Shown here piece by piece: positions 25,763-33,925 of a stretch of 43,819 nt of DNA. The stretch's first letter is position 1. The number at the start of each line of letters is the position of its first letter. A model generated the notes under the pieces. It did not search any database and was not told the DNA's origin. It saw only the letters and a list, made by a program, of their open reading frames with translations. A program made the translations under genes and the position numbers. The DNA is from Thiotrichaceae bacterium. GTDB lineage: Bacteria; Pseudomonadota; Gammaproteobacteria; Thiotrichales; Thiotrichaceae. Location of the stretch: assembly GCA_015486375.1 (NCBI GenBank), contig WFRR01000038.1, positions 1-43,819 on the forward strand, given 5' to 3'.

Positions 25763-26436
25763 TATTTCTCTCCTTCAGGAACATTTTTAACGGTGTTATC
25801 ACTTTTCTTATTAGCGTCAGAATCAGAAGGCTTTGGCATATCCCCACTTTTTTTCTTATCTTCAGTGTTAGAAGAGTTTTCAGAGTCAGAAATTTTTACT
25901 TTATCCATTCTGCATGATTCAGGTAACGTCTCGTAGGCTTTAGTAAAACCCAATAAACTAAATTTTGCCTCTTGAACTCCTTTAGACGGCCATGTTGGCC
26001 AGAATCTTAGTTGTAGTTTGACATTCTGTCCTGCAATAAATTGCTGAGTAATCGTGGTAATATTCTTTTCGAATACAACATCAACCGCATTATCAACCTT
26101 ATCAAGAGGAATGAAATCTTTATCATCTATCTTGATACCAATATCATTAAATCCCGCATCAATATCCGATTTTGTTTTTAATATCAATGATTTATCTGTA
26201 ATTTCTAGCCAAATATGGGTTTTTCCTTGACCATCATCAATAGTAACTTTAGGACTTAATAAAAAACATTTAGACCGCGAAGCATCGTCTCCTTCTTCTA
26301 AGTTAGGTAAACGCCAGTTTTCTTGTTTTTCTACTTTATCCTCTGCTTCATTGGCGGAAACAGGAGTTAAAAATAATAAGTAAAATAGAAAAAGTAGTAC
26401 GTAGGGTTTCTTATGAGATAGATTTTTTTTATTCAT
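25762..26436 (-). CDS. Exported protein of unknown family
   Basis: I do not recognise this 224-residue protein. It has a signal peptide (KKPYVLLFLFYLLFLTPVSANEA). A compact mixed region follows (about 38-175), with TIDDGQGKTHIWLEITDKSL, VVFEKNITTITQQFIAGQNV and LQLRFWPTWPSKGVQEAKFSL, and two Cys residues (in SKCFLL and ESCRMD) that could form a disulfide. The tail (about 180-224) is charged and disordered. Its ATG overlaps the kinase stop by four bases (ATGA) and its stop overlaps the heme-HAMP start, so the three are probably made together. A periplasmic partner of the heme sensor is an inference. Confidence 0.75.
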   Translation of the reverse strand: MNKKNLSHKKPYVLLFLFYLLFLTPVSANEAEDKVEKQENWRLPNLEEGDDASRSKCFLLSPKVTIDDGQGKTHIWLEITDKSLILKTKSDIDAGFNDIGIKIDDKDFIPLDKVDNAVDVVFEKNITTITQQFIAGQNVKLQLRFWPTWPSKGVQEAKFSLLGFTKAYETLPESCRMDKVKISDSENSSNTEDKKKSGDMPKPSDSDANKKSDNTVKNVPEGEK

Positions 26437-27863
26437 GCTTTCATCCTCTTGATAAAGTCTTTGCGATGTTCATCATTATCTAATTCATCAGCTAATTGGG
26501 TTATTAATGCTTCCTGAGAGTCAACGGTTTGAGCAATCTTATTGACTAATATTTTAGCAATTGGACCAAGATAATAAGAGAGACAATTGATTGCATGGCT
26601 TAAGCCATCTTGAGTAATTGCAGTCACAGAATGACTTTCCTTATTTTTTTCATGGAAAATACTAATATTTTCAGCTTCTTTTGGTGGAAAGCTGCCCCCA
26701 GACTGTTTAATAAATTGTTGACGTTGCTGTTCTGATGAAATATGTTTTGCGAGTGACTGAACTAACTGCATTGGATCACTGGTTTGTGCTTGCGCTTTTT
26801 TTATTAATATTTTTGCGATAGGTCCAATTGCTTGAGCTAAATTAATACTTAAGCGATCAGGTGAAACTGTCATATTTTCAATATTGATTGATTGCGCTTG
26901 CAGATTAATGCTGGGGGGAGAGTTATTCAGTATGAGTTTATTTGGTTTAAACAGTAAATTAGTTTGTTGAGAACTTGAAGTTTCTTTTTGAATAAAATTT
27001 AAAACTTCAGTAGTTGTTTGAGGACGTTTTTTAGGTTCAGAGTGAATCATCCACTCAATGAGTTGAATAAGGGATTTAGAATACTGTGTACCCAATTTCT
27101 TGAAGCTAGCAGTAGTTGGGTCTGCCCTTTTTTGATAGCTTGCACTAATACGCAATGTCGCAAAAGGAGGTGCAACCCCTGTCATACAATGATAAATGGT
27201 TGCACCGAGTCCATATATATCTGTCCAAGCACCTTGATTATCGCCATTATATTGTTCAAATGGAGCATAACCTGGGGTAATAACCGCAGTTAGCGCAGTA
27301 TTTTGATTACTTGCTGTGGCTCTTGCAGAGCCAAAATCGATTAATACAGGGGTATGATCAGCTCTGAGTAAAATATTAGAAGGTTTAATATCACGATGTA
27401 GAATGTTTTGCTGATGCACATCATATAAACCCTGTAATAAGGGAGTCATAATGTGGTAAATGGCATCTTCAGGCAGTATTTTATCGTGTTTGAGTTTTTG
27501 AGATAAAGAGATACCTGCTTCAAAATCCATAATTAAGTAAGCAGTTGCATTTGCCTGTATATAATGGGAAATACGTACAATATTATCATTACGAAATTTT
27601 GCAAGAGTACGTGCCTCGTCTAAGAAACGCTGTAAACCATACTGGTAAAACTCTTGATCTTGCTTATTCTGTTGAGAAACCGTATTACAATGACTTTTTC
27701 GATAGGCAACATCAGTAGGGAAATATTCTTTAATGGCTACCGTTTGGTTTAATACATGATCATAAGCTTGATAAGTTATACCGAACCCACCAATACCTAA
27801 AACCTTTTGGATTTCATACGATTCAATTCGTGTACCTGAAGGTAATACCTGTGTGTGATTCAT
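26433..27863 (-). CDS. Ser/Thr protein kinase with a duplicated C-terminal GPIAKIL module
   Basis: The 476 residues start with a Hanks-type kinase domain (about 16-290): VLGIGGFGITYQAYD, Lys45 in VAIKEYFP, HRDIKPSNILL (156-166), LIDFGSAR and TPGYAPFEQY. After a linker come two copies of an approximately 50-residue helical module. Copy one is at 339-388 (AIGPIAKILIKKAQ to QQFIKQ) and copy two at 422-473 (YLGPIAKILVNKIA to KDFIKR). Similar modules occur at the end of other bacterial kinases and adenylate cyclases (memory; name not certain, perhaps DUF8082). There is no membrane helix, so it is cytoplasmic. First gene of the three-gene set. Confidence 0.9.
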   Translation of the reverse strand: MNHTQVLPSGTRIESYEIQKVLGIGGFGITYQAYDHVLNQTVAIKEYFPTDVAYRKSHCNTVSQQNKQDQEFYQYGLQRFLDEARTLAKFRNDNIVRISHYIQANATAYLIMDFEAGISLSQKLKHDKILPEDAIYHIMTPLLQGLYDVHQQNILHRDIKPSNILLRADHTPVLIDFGSARATASNQNTALTAVITPGYAPFEQYNGDNQGAWTDIYGLGATIYHCMTGVAPPFATLRISASYQKRADPTTASFKKLGTQYSKSLIQLIEWMIHSEPKKRPQTTTEVLNFIQKETSSSQQTNLLFKPNKLILNNSPPSINLQAQSINIENMTVSPDRLSINLAQAIGPIAKILIKKAQAQTSDPMQLVQSLAKHISSEQQRQQFIKQSGGSFPPKEAENISIFHEKNKESHSVTAITQDGLSHAINCLSYYLGPIAKILVNKIAQTVDSQEALITQLADELDNDEHRKDFIKRMKA

Positions 27864-27877
27864 TCAAAGAATTATAG
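27862..27877 (-). promoter_or_regulatory. -10 box placed for a leaderless kinase transcript
   Basis: On the minus strand a perfect TATAAT ends 7 bases before the kinase ATG, which would put transcription start within one base of the start codon. No Shine-Dalgarno sequence lies in the preceding 20 bases. No -35 match is seen at the usual distance. Confidence 0.35.
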
Positions 27878-28008
27878 TACACCATTAATACTCTTCCCTC
27901 TTTATCTGTGTAAAATGTACTACCAAGACAAGAATATCTGAATCTTCTTCTATCAAATTTAAGCATGATAAAATACCTACTTTTACCAATATCTATTAAG
28001 TGACACTT

Positions 28009-28596
28009 ATGTCCTATCTAATCATCATTTCAGCCTATCTTATTGGCTCTTTGTCCACAGCAATTATTGTCTGTCAATTAATGGGCTTGACTGATCCACG
28101 CACAGTCGGTTCTAAGAATCCTGGGGCGACCAATGTATTGCGAATTGGGGGTAAGAAAGCTGCTTTTTTTACTTTATTGGGTGATGTGTTAAAGGGCTTA
28201 TTGCCTGTACTCATTGCCAAACAATTAGGACTGGATTATGAATGGCTAATTTTAGTGGGAATGGCAGCCTTTTTAGGACATTTATATCCACTTTATTATG
28301 GCTTTAAAGGCGGTAAGGGCGTTGCAACGGCCATCGGTGTGTATTTGGCTATCCATTTTGGCGCGGGTTTAGCCGTGGTTGCGACATGGTTATTAATTGC
28401 TAAGGGATTTAAGATTTCTTCTTTAGCTGCTTTGATTGCAGTAATCTTAGCACCTTTATACTTCTATGCTTTTACAGATTCTTTAAATTTAAGTTATGGC
28501 TTACTGGTTATGGCACTCTTTATTGTTTGGCGACATCGCTCTAATATTAAAAATATTATTGATGGTTCAGAAAGCAAAATTAAGGCGGATAAATAA
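28009..28596 (+). CDS. plsY: Glycerol-3-phosphate acyltransferase PlsY
   Basis: Inner-membrane enzyme that acylates glycerol-3-phosphate from acyl-phosphate, the first step of phospholipid synthesis. ATG 28009 is preferred over a GTG three codons earlier and gives 195 residues, the usual size. Family motifs are [58 protein letters not shown] and the final [13 protein letters not shown]. About five to seven membrane helices are predicted. The stop overlaps mnmA by one base (TAATG). Confidence 0.95.
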   Translation: MSYLIIISAYLIGSLSTAIIVCQLMGLTDPRTVGSKNPGATNVLRIGGKKAAFFTLLGDVLKGLLPVLIAKQLGLDYEWLILVGMAAFLGHLYPLYYGFKGGKGVATAIGVYLAIHFGAGLAVVATWLLIAKGFKISSLAALIAVILAPLYFYAFTDSLNLSYGLLVMALFIVWRHRSNIKNIIDGSESKIKADK

Positions 28597-29684
28597 TGAC
28601 TAAGAACAGTAAACCACGGGTGATCGTCGGTATGTCTGGAGGAGTAGATTCTTCTGTTGCTGCCCTATTATTACTGGAACAAGGCTATCAAGTTGAAGGC
28701 TTGTTTATGAAGAACTGGGAAGAGGATGATAATGAAGATTATTGTTCTGCGGCAGTCGATTTAGCGGATGCACAATCTGTAAGTGATCAACTTGGAATTA
28801 AGCTGCATACCGCTAATTTTTCCAGTGAATATTGGGATCGTGTCTTTGCCTATTTTCTAGCGGAGTATAAAGCAGGTCGAACTCCCAATCCTGATGTCAT
28901 GTGCAATAAAGAAATTAAATTTAAAGCATTTCTCGATCATGCCCTGAATCTAGGTGCAGATAAAATTGCGACGGGACATTATGCCCGTATAGCAGTCGAT
29001 CAAACTCAAGTTCAATTGCTGAAGGGGGTAGATAATAATAAAGATCAAAGCTATTTTTTACATCTGTTGAATCAATACCAACTGAGTCACAGTCTTTTTC
29101 CTGTCGGAGAAATTGAAAAGCCGCGTGTCCGTGAAATAGCTCAACAAGCAGGTTTTGAGACAGCCAATAAAAAAGACAGTACGGGAATTTGCTTTATTGG
29201 AGAGCGTAAATTTAAAGATTTTTTACAGCGTTTCCTACCTGCACAACCAGGTGAGATTATTAATCCCGAAGGTGAGGTTATTGGCGAACATCATGGTTTA
29301 ATGTATTACACCTTAGGGCAGCGACAAGGCTTAGGTATTGGAGGGCTTAAATCAGCTTCAGAACAACCTTGGTTTGTGGTAAAAAAAGATTTACCCAATA
29401 ACCAGTTAATTGCCGCACAAGGGCATCAACACCCCTTACTACTGAGTAAACAATTACGTGCCTCACAATTGCACTGGGTTACTGGTCACGCGCCTGCACA
29501 ACAATTTCAATGTTATGCAAAAACTCGTTATCGTCAACCTGATCAAGTTTGTACAGTCACTTTAAAAAGTAATGATGATTGCAGCGTAGAGTTTGAACAA
29601 CAGCAACGTGCAATTACCGCTGGACAATCTGTCGTATTTTACCAAGGTGATCAATGTTTGGGGGGTGCAATTATTGATGCTTAA
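28596..29684 (+). CDS. mnmA: tRNA 2-thiouridylase MnmA
   Basis: Thiolates U34 of tRNA Lys, Glu and Gln using sulfur relayed from IscS through Tus proteins. The 362 residues have the PP-loop GMSGGVDSS (12-20), the catalytic Cys103 in VMCNKEIKF and Cys199 in [12 protein letters not shown], at nearly the positions of the E. coli enzyme. Other family blocks are [16 protein letters not shown] and [13 protein letters not shown]. It is translationally coupled to plsY and converges with the yiaA-like gene. The iscS tail lies at the other end of this window. Confidence 0.97.
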   Translation: MTKNSKPRVIVGMSGGVDSSVAALLLLEQGYQVEGLFMKNWEEDDNEDYCSAAVDLADAQSVSDQLGIKLHTANFSSEYWDRVFAYFLAEYKAGRTPNPDVMCNKEIKFKAFLDHALNLGADKIATGHYARIAVDQTQVQLLKGVDNNKDQSYFLHLLNQYQLSHSLFPVGEIEKPRVREIAQQAGFETANKKDSTGICFIGERKFKDFLQRFLPAQPGEIINPEGEVIGEHHGLMYYTLGQRQGLGIGGLKSASEQPWFVVKKDLPNNQLIAAQGHQHPLLLSKQLRASQLHWVTGHAPAQQFQCYAKTRYRQPDQVCTVTLKSNDDCSVEFEQQQRAITAGQSVVFYQGDQCLGGAIIDA

Positions 29685-29697
29685 CGCAATTAATTGT

Positions 29698-30150
29698 TTA
29701 GTCTCTGCTTTCTTGTCTTGCTGCGGGTGTCGTACTTGTAGCAGTTTGAGCATCGCTTACATCACGAATATTTTTTTGTACAGTGATCACTGCAAAAAGG
29801 CATAAGGTAAATGCCATACCATAAAAGCCTTTTTCACTTAATGACATGGTGGCATTAATTAAGCCAATCACCAATAGTACAATAGACGTTGCTAAGGTAC
29901 TCCAACTCATTGCCATAAAAATTTTGGTGACAGGAATGCCTTGTGCTTGGTCTCTAATGATTTTCTGTAGTGTCACTGCGGAGAACATCCCTAGTAAAAA
30001 AATAGCGAAATAAAAACCTTTCTCATTCAATTGAATATCGGCATTCCAAAGCCCAACGAGGTAACCTAGTATACCAATAGCTAAAGCTGCCCATGTTGAA
30101 TTGATATAAGTAGGCGTTGGAGCATTAATTATCATTTGCTTAGAACGCAT
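29698..30150 (-). CDS. YiaA/YiaB-family inner-membrane protein
   Basis: The 150 residues hold two copies of the YiaA/B two-helix unit: WAALAIGILGYLVGLW...EKGFYFAIFLLGMFSAVTLQKIIRD and WSTLATSIVLLVIGLI...EKGFYGMAFTLCLFAVITVQKNIRD. This makes four membrane helices. The family has no proven function. Its ATG overlaps the stop of the RsiV-like lipoprotein gene (TAATG), so it ends a three-gene run that begins at 31838. Confidence 0.85.
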   Translation of the reverse strand: MRSKQMIINAPTPTYINSTWAALAIGILGYLVGLWNADIQLNEKGFYFAIFLLGMFSAVTLQKIIRDQAQGIPVTKIFMAMSWSTLATSIVLLVIGLINATMSLSEKGFYGMAFTLCLFAVITVQKNIRDVSDAQTATSTTPAARQESRD

Positions 30151-30983
30151 TAATTTTCCCCTTGATGAGTTAATGCAGCCAGTAAGCCATTGGGATCAAT
30201 TAGATTTTTAATTTCACTATAGGGAATTAATATCTCTGTTGCACCCAGTGCATAAGGGGCAATATCATAAGCATTAAAGTAAAATAGCAGTCCTTTTTCT
30301 GTAATCAAAAAATTGTCATTGAGAGCAAAACCCCTTTCAAACCAATAGCCTGCTTTTTCTAAGTTAGCATTACGACTGAGTTCTTTGACTTGCCTAAATA
30401 TTTTCTCACCCGTAACATTTAATTCAGCTTCATAGCCTGCCAATAAAATATCGGATAATGCCAATGACTGCATAATATCAAGATCAATATTTAAAAACGC
30501 TTGACTATACGCGCCATGTGCACCGCCTGTATAACTGGATTCATTAATAGAAAAACTAATAATTTGCGGGGTATTGAGTATGACCTCTACAACCTTTTCA
30601 AGATTCCAATTCGCAGGGTGTTCAAGTGTTTCTTTTTTATAGTCTTGTATAAACAAATACGCCATTTGTTCAATGCTTTGCGGTTGTACTTCATTATCAC
30701 TCGACAGTATCAGTGCTTTGATTTTTTGATTCAGTTGTTTCTGCATCTCAGGTTCAGGTGCGCTTTGAATATCAGGGTACTGAAGTTTGATAGAGACACA
30801 ACGTTGATTTTCTTCAGTAACTTGCGGATCGCCTAAGCAAGCACCATCTTGACGTGAAAAAGTGCTATTTTCATAGCGAATTTTTTCCTCTTGCTCTGAA
30901 AAACCTAAACCACTATCACAGGCAGTTAGACCAAGGATAGAGAAGATAAAAAGTATATAAATAATCGGGTTTAATCGTTTCAC
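30150..30983 (-). CDS. RsiV/DUF3298-domain lipoprotein
   Basis: The 277 residues start at a GTG with GAAGAAG upstream. A lipoprotein signal ends LTAC with acylated Cys22. The body shows the DUF4163/DUF3298 pattern of the RsiV extracellular domain: SINESSYTGGAHGAYSQAFL, LALSDILLAGYEAELN, FLITEKGLLFYFNAYDIAPYALGATEILIPYSEI (shown in parts). RsiV-like domains bind lysozyme in Bacillus, but this protein has no anti-sigma or membrane domain and no sigma factor gene is near. It lies 27 bases after a paralogue. Confidence 0.82.
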   Translation of the reverse strand: MKRLNPIIYILFIFSILGLTACDSGLGFSEQEEKIRYENSTFSRQDGACLGDPQVTEENQRCVSIKLQYPDIQSAPEPEMQKQLNQKIKALILSSDNEVQPQSIEQMAYLFIQDYKKETLEHPANWNLEKVVEVILNTPQIISFSINESSYTGGAHGAYSQAFLNIDLDIMQSLALSDILLAGYEAELNVTGEKIFRQVKELSRNANLEKAGYWFERGFALNDNFLITEKGLLFYFNAYDIAPYALGATEILIPYSEIKNLIDPNGLLAALTHQGEN

Positions 30984-31010
30984 AGTCGCTTCTTCAATAT
31001 ATTTAAATCG

Positions 31011-31838
31011 TTAAGGGTCGATATTCCGAATATCAATCACATCGACAAGTGCTTCATAGGGAATAAAAAGTCGGGTCGTACTCACTACATAGGTCGCAAT
31101 TTCATCGCGATTATAGTAGAACACAATCCCTTGCTTTAAGACTGAAAAATTTTTACTCAAACTGAACTGATTTCGTTCAAATTCAAACCCTGCTTGGGCT
31201 AAATCGGCTCTTTTTGAGAGCGTATGTAATTGCCTAAAATATTGTTCAGCAATCTTCTTTAATTTTTGTTTGCTCTGCCTTTTATTTTTCGTCTTACTCC
31301 CCTTTAGAATATCACTAAGTTTAAGTATTTTCCCTGTATTCAGATCAAGGCTCACTAATCGCTTATCAGTGAAGCTATGCGCGCCACCCGTGTAACTATC
31401 CTCATTATCTTGCAGACTTAAAATATTCTCATTGAGGAAGATCACTTCAATTTTTTTATTTTGTTCCCAATTACCTGAAGAGGCTTGATCATTCTGGATA
31501 TAATCTGAATAGTCATCGATAAATTTTTGAGAAAAATTGGCGATACCTGTGATTTTTTGATCATTCGTACGGGTATAACAAATATGTTCTTCGCTGATAT
31601 ACTGATTAAGTTGTACTGCTGAACGTGTGCCGAGAGGTGAAACAAAGAAAGGATAGCTAATATGGATAGTCGCACATACATCACTATTATCTGACTGGCA
31701 GCTTGCTGATTTTTTTATATAGTTTTTAGTAATGTAGCTAACTTTTTTAATATTTTCATGTATTTCTTGTCCAACGATGTTATTGATCAATAACATACCA
31801 CTGCTTAAACATGTCAATAATAATATCATCCTGAACAT
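31011..31838 (-). CDS. RsiV/DUF3298-domain exported protein, tandem paralogue
   Basis: The 275 residues begin with a signal-like helix (MILLLTCLSSGMLLINNI) and lack a lipobox. The body matches the neighbouring lipoprotein in order and motifs: EDSYTGGAHSFTDKRLVSLDL, LKLSDIL, FERNQFSLSKNFSVLKQGIVFYYNRDEIATY (shown in parts) and LFIPYEALVDVID. The pair looks like an old tandem duplication in which one copy became membrane-anchored by lipid. A basic stretch (KTKNKRQSKQKLKK) is found only in this copy. Function unknown. Confidence 0.8.
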   Translation of the reverse strand: MFRMILLLTCLSSGMLLINNIVGQEIHENIKKVSYITKNYIKKSASCQSDNSDVCATIHISYPFFVSPLGTRSAVQLNQYISEEHICYTRTNDQKITGIANFSQKFIDDYSDYIQNDQASSGNWEQNKKIEVIFLNENILSLQDNEDSYTGGAHSFTDKRLVSLDLNTGKILKLSDILKGSKTKNKRQSKQKLKKIAEQYFRQLHTLSKRADLAQAGFEFERNQFSLSKNFSVLKQGIVFYYNRDEIATYVVSTTRLFIPYEALVDVIDIRNIDP

Positions 31839-32051
31839 ATTATTGGTCTCTTGTCGATACTTTCAACAAATTCTAGTCTAAAAAATTGAAAAAAAAGCCT
31901 TTTATTGCTGTTTTATGGGTGAATTGTTTAAATTTTGTTATTACCTGTATTAAAGAGCAGGCAGTTTGAGCTAAATAACAAGTTTCTATTGCTTTTTTTG
32001 TAAAAGAACTTAAATTAATAGCTTGCTTATTTTTATCAATATCGTTTGCTT

Positions 32052-33878
32052 ATGTCTATCTGCAATTATTTAAAAAAATCATCTATTCCACTGCTAGTTC
32101 TATTTCTTTTAGTCTTTAGTTCCTATCTCAGTGCTGCTGCTACGATTAGCCTGAAAGTGGATCGTGATCCAATCGTTCTAAACGAACAGTTTACCCTCAA
32201 TTTTTCTGCCGATGCAACCCCGAACGCTGATCCTGACTTTAGTCCCTTGAAACAAGATTTTGATATTTTACGACAAGGAAAAAGTAGCAGCGTACAAATT
32301 ATCAATGGCAATATGAGTCAAAATATCACATGGAATTTACAGCTATTTCCCAAACGTATCGGTACGATTGATATTCCCGTGATTCATTTTGGTTCAGATC
32401 AAAGTGCAACAAAGCAGTTAACCGTTGTCGATCGTGCCACACTGTCAGCCTCATCCCAAGCAAGTGGTAACAATCAAGGAGCTGTTTCTACGCTAGAAGA
32501 TATTATTGTTGAAGCAGAGGTCGAAACTAAAACGGCTTATGTACAGCAGCAAATTATTTATGTGCAACGTCTGTATTTCGCCCGAGAATTTTTTGATAAT
32601 GCCACGCTCAGTACCCCTCAGCTAAAAACAGGTAAAATTGATTTAGAAAAGCTAGGTTCAGGACGTGAATATACGGAAACCAAGCAAGGGCGTGAATATA
32701 AAGTGATTGAACGTCGCTATGCAATCTTTCCGATTCAAAGTGGCACATTAGAAATTGCGCCGACCTTTTTTGAAGGACGTTTAATCGACCCCAATAGCCA
32801 ACATAATAATTTTGGCTTCTTTAGTCGTCCAACAGGACAAGTGGTGCGTCGTTTTTCACCCGCCATTAAAATTAATGTCCAAGCGCAAGCAACACAATAT
32901 AAAGGTAAAGATTGGTTACCCGCCAGTCAGTTAACGCTACATGCTAATTGGTCATCACCTCCGACTCAAGCAAAGACAGGTGAACCCTTAACACTTACCT
33001 TAAGTATTATTGCAGATGGCTTACGAGCGGAACAGTTACCTCAGCTACAGCTAAATATGCCTGAGGGTTTAAAAACCTATAATGATCAGCCTGTCTTAAA
33101 TAATGAGAGTAATAGCAATGGGATTGTGGGAACACGCCAAGAAAAGATCGTGGTCGTGGCAACAAAATCAGGTAGCTTTACGATTCCCGCGATTCAATTA
33201 GAGTGGTGGGACAACCGTAAAAATCAGACTCAAACAGCCAGTATTCCCGCAATTACCCTAACAGCAACAGGAGTAGCGAGCAGTGCGAATATCACAATTC
33301 CACCCCCTAGCCCTATTCCTACCAATGCTGCCGCAGCAAGTATTAATCAGGCAACTCAAACAGGGGTAAGTACGGCTGAAATAAATAAAAATACTCCAAC
33401 ACGTACAGCGACTGCCAATCAATCTAGTGGTCAATATCAAGATGATTTCTGGTTTTATTTCTCATTATTCTTATTACTTATCTTACTTTTTGTGATTTAT
33501 TTACTCTGGCAGCAACTGAGTGAAAATAGCAGTATCAAAAAGAAAAAAGTCGGTATGACTAAAAAACCCTCTTTGGAACAACAATTAAATCAAATAGAGA
33601 AAGCCAGTGAGACGAAAAATTATAAAGCTTTACGCGTTGCTATCTGTCGTTGGGGACGACAAGTATTACAACAGAACAATATGAATTTACAGCATTTAGC
33701 TAATCAAGTGGATGATCCTATTTTACAAAAAGAATTACAGTCCTTGAGCCAAGTATTGTATGCACCTCAAAGTATTGATTGGAATGCTCAAGCACTGTGT
33801 CAAGCGATTCGTCGTTATCAACCTGAAAAAACAAGTATAAACCGTGATTCAAGAATTGCTTCCTTGTACCCGAGTTGA
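32052..33878 (+). CDS. batD: BatD-family protein
   Basis: BatD is an envelope protein of the Bacteroides-type aerotolerance (bat) clusters. ATG 32052 is chosen over a TTG two codons earlier and gives 608 residues. There is a signal peptide (LLVLFLLVFSSYLSAAA), then repeated beta-sandwich domains (LKVDRDPIVLNEQFTLNFSA, DFSPLKQDFDIL, YVQQQIIYVQRLYFAREFF, YKVIERRYAIFPIQSG). A membrane helix near 470-492 (FWFYFSLFLLLILLFVIYLL) and a cytoplasmic tail of about 110 residues follow. The usual batA, batB and batC partners are not adjacent. Confidence 0.87.
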   Translation: MSICNYLKKSSIPLLVLFLLVFSSYLSAAATISLKVDRDPIVLNEQFTLNFSADATPNADPDFSPLKQDFDILRQGKSSSVQIINGNMSQNITWNLQLFPKRIGTIDIPVIHFGSDQSATKQLTVVDRATLSASSQASGNNQGAVSTLEDIIVEAEVETKTAYVQQQIIYVQRLYFAREFFDNATLSTPQLKTGKIDLEKLGSGREYTETKQGREYKVIERRYAIFPIQSGTLEIAPTFFEGRLIDPNSQHNNFGFFSRPTGQVVRRFSPAIKINVQAQATQYKGKDWLPASQLTLHANWSSPPTQAKTGEPLTLTLSIIADGLRAEQLPQLQLNMPEGLKTYNDQPVLNNESNSNGIVGTRQEKIVVVATKSGSFTIPAIQLEWWDNRKNQTQTASIPAITLTATGVASSANITIPPPSPIPTNAAAASINQATQTGVSTAEINKNTPTRTATANQSSGQYQDDFWFYFSLFLLLILLFVIYLLWQQLSENSSIKKKKVGMTKKPSLEQQLNQIEKASETKNYKALRVAICRWGRQVLQQNNMNLQHLANQVDDPILQKELQSLSQVLYAPQSIDWNAQALCQAIRRYQPEKTSINRDSRIASLYPS

Positions 33879-33925
33879 ACGGTAAACTGTGCAATATTCA
33901 AAATAATTTTGCAAGGAGAGGCGCT

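Noticed and set aside
30150-31838. RsiV-like proteins as anti-sigma factors
   Set aside because: Neither has an anti-sigma domain or a spanning helix placed for one, and no sigma gene is nearby.
33875-33925. Longer N-terminus for homoserine dehydrogenase
   Set aside because: It overlaps batD, adds residues foreign to the family, and ignores the strong AAGGAG site before 33926.
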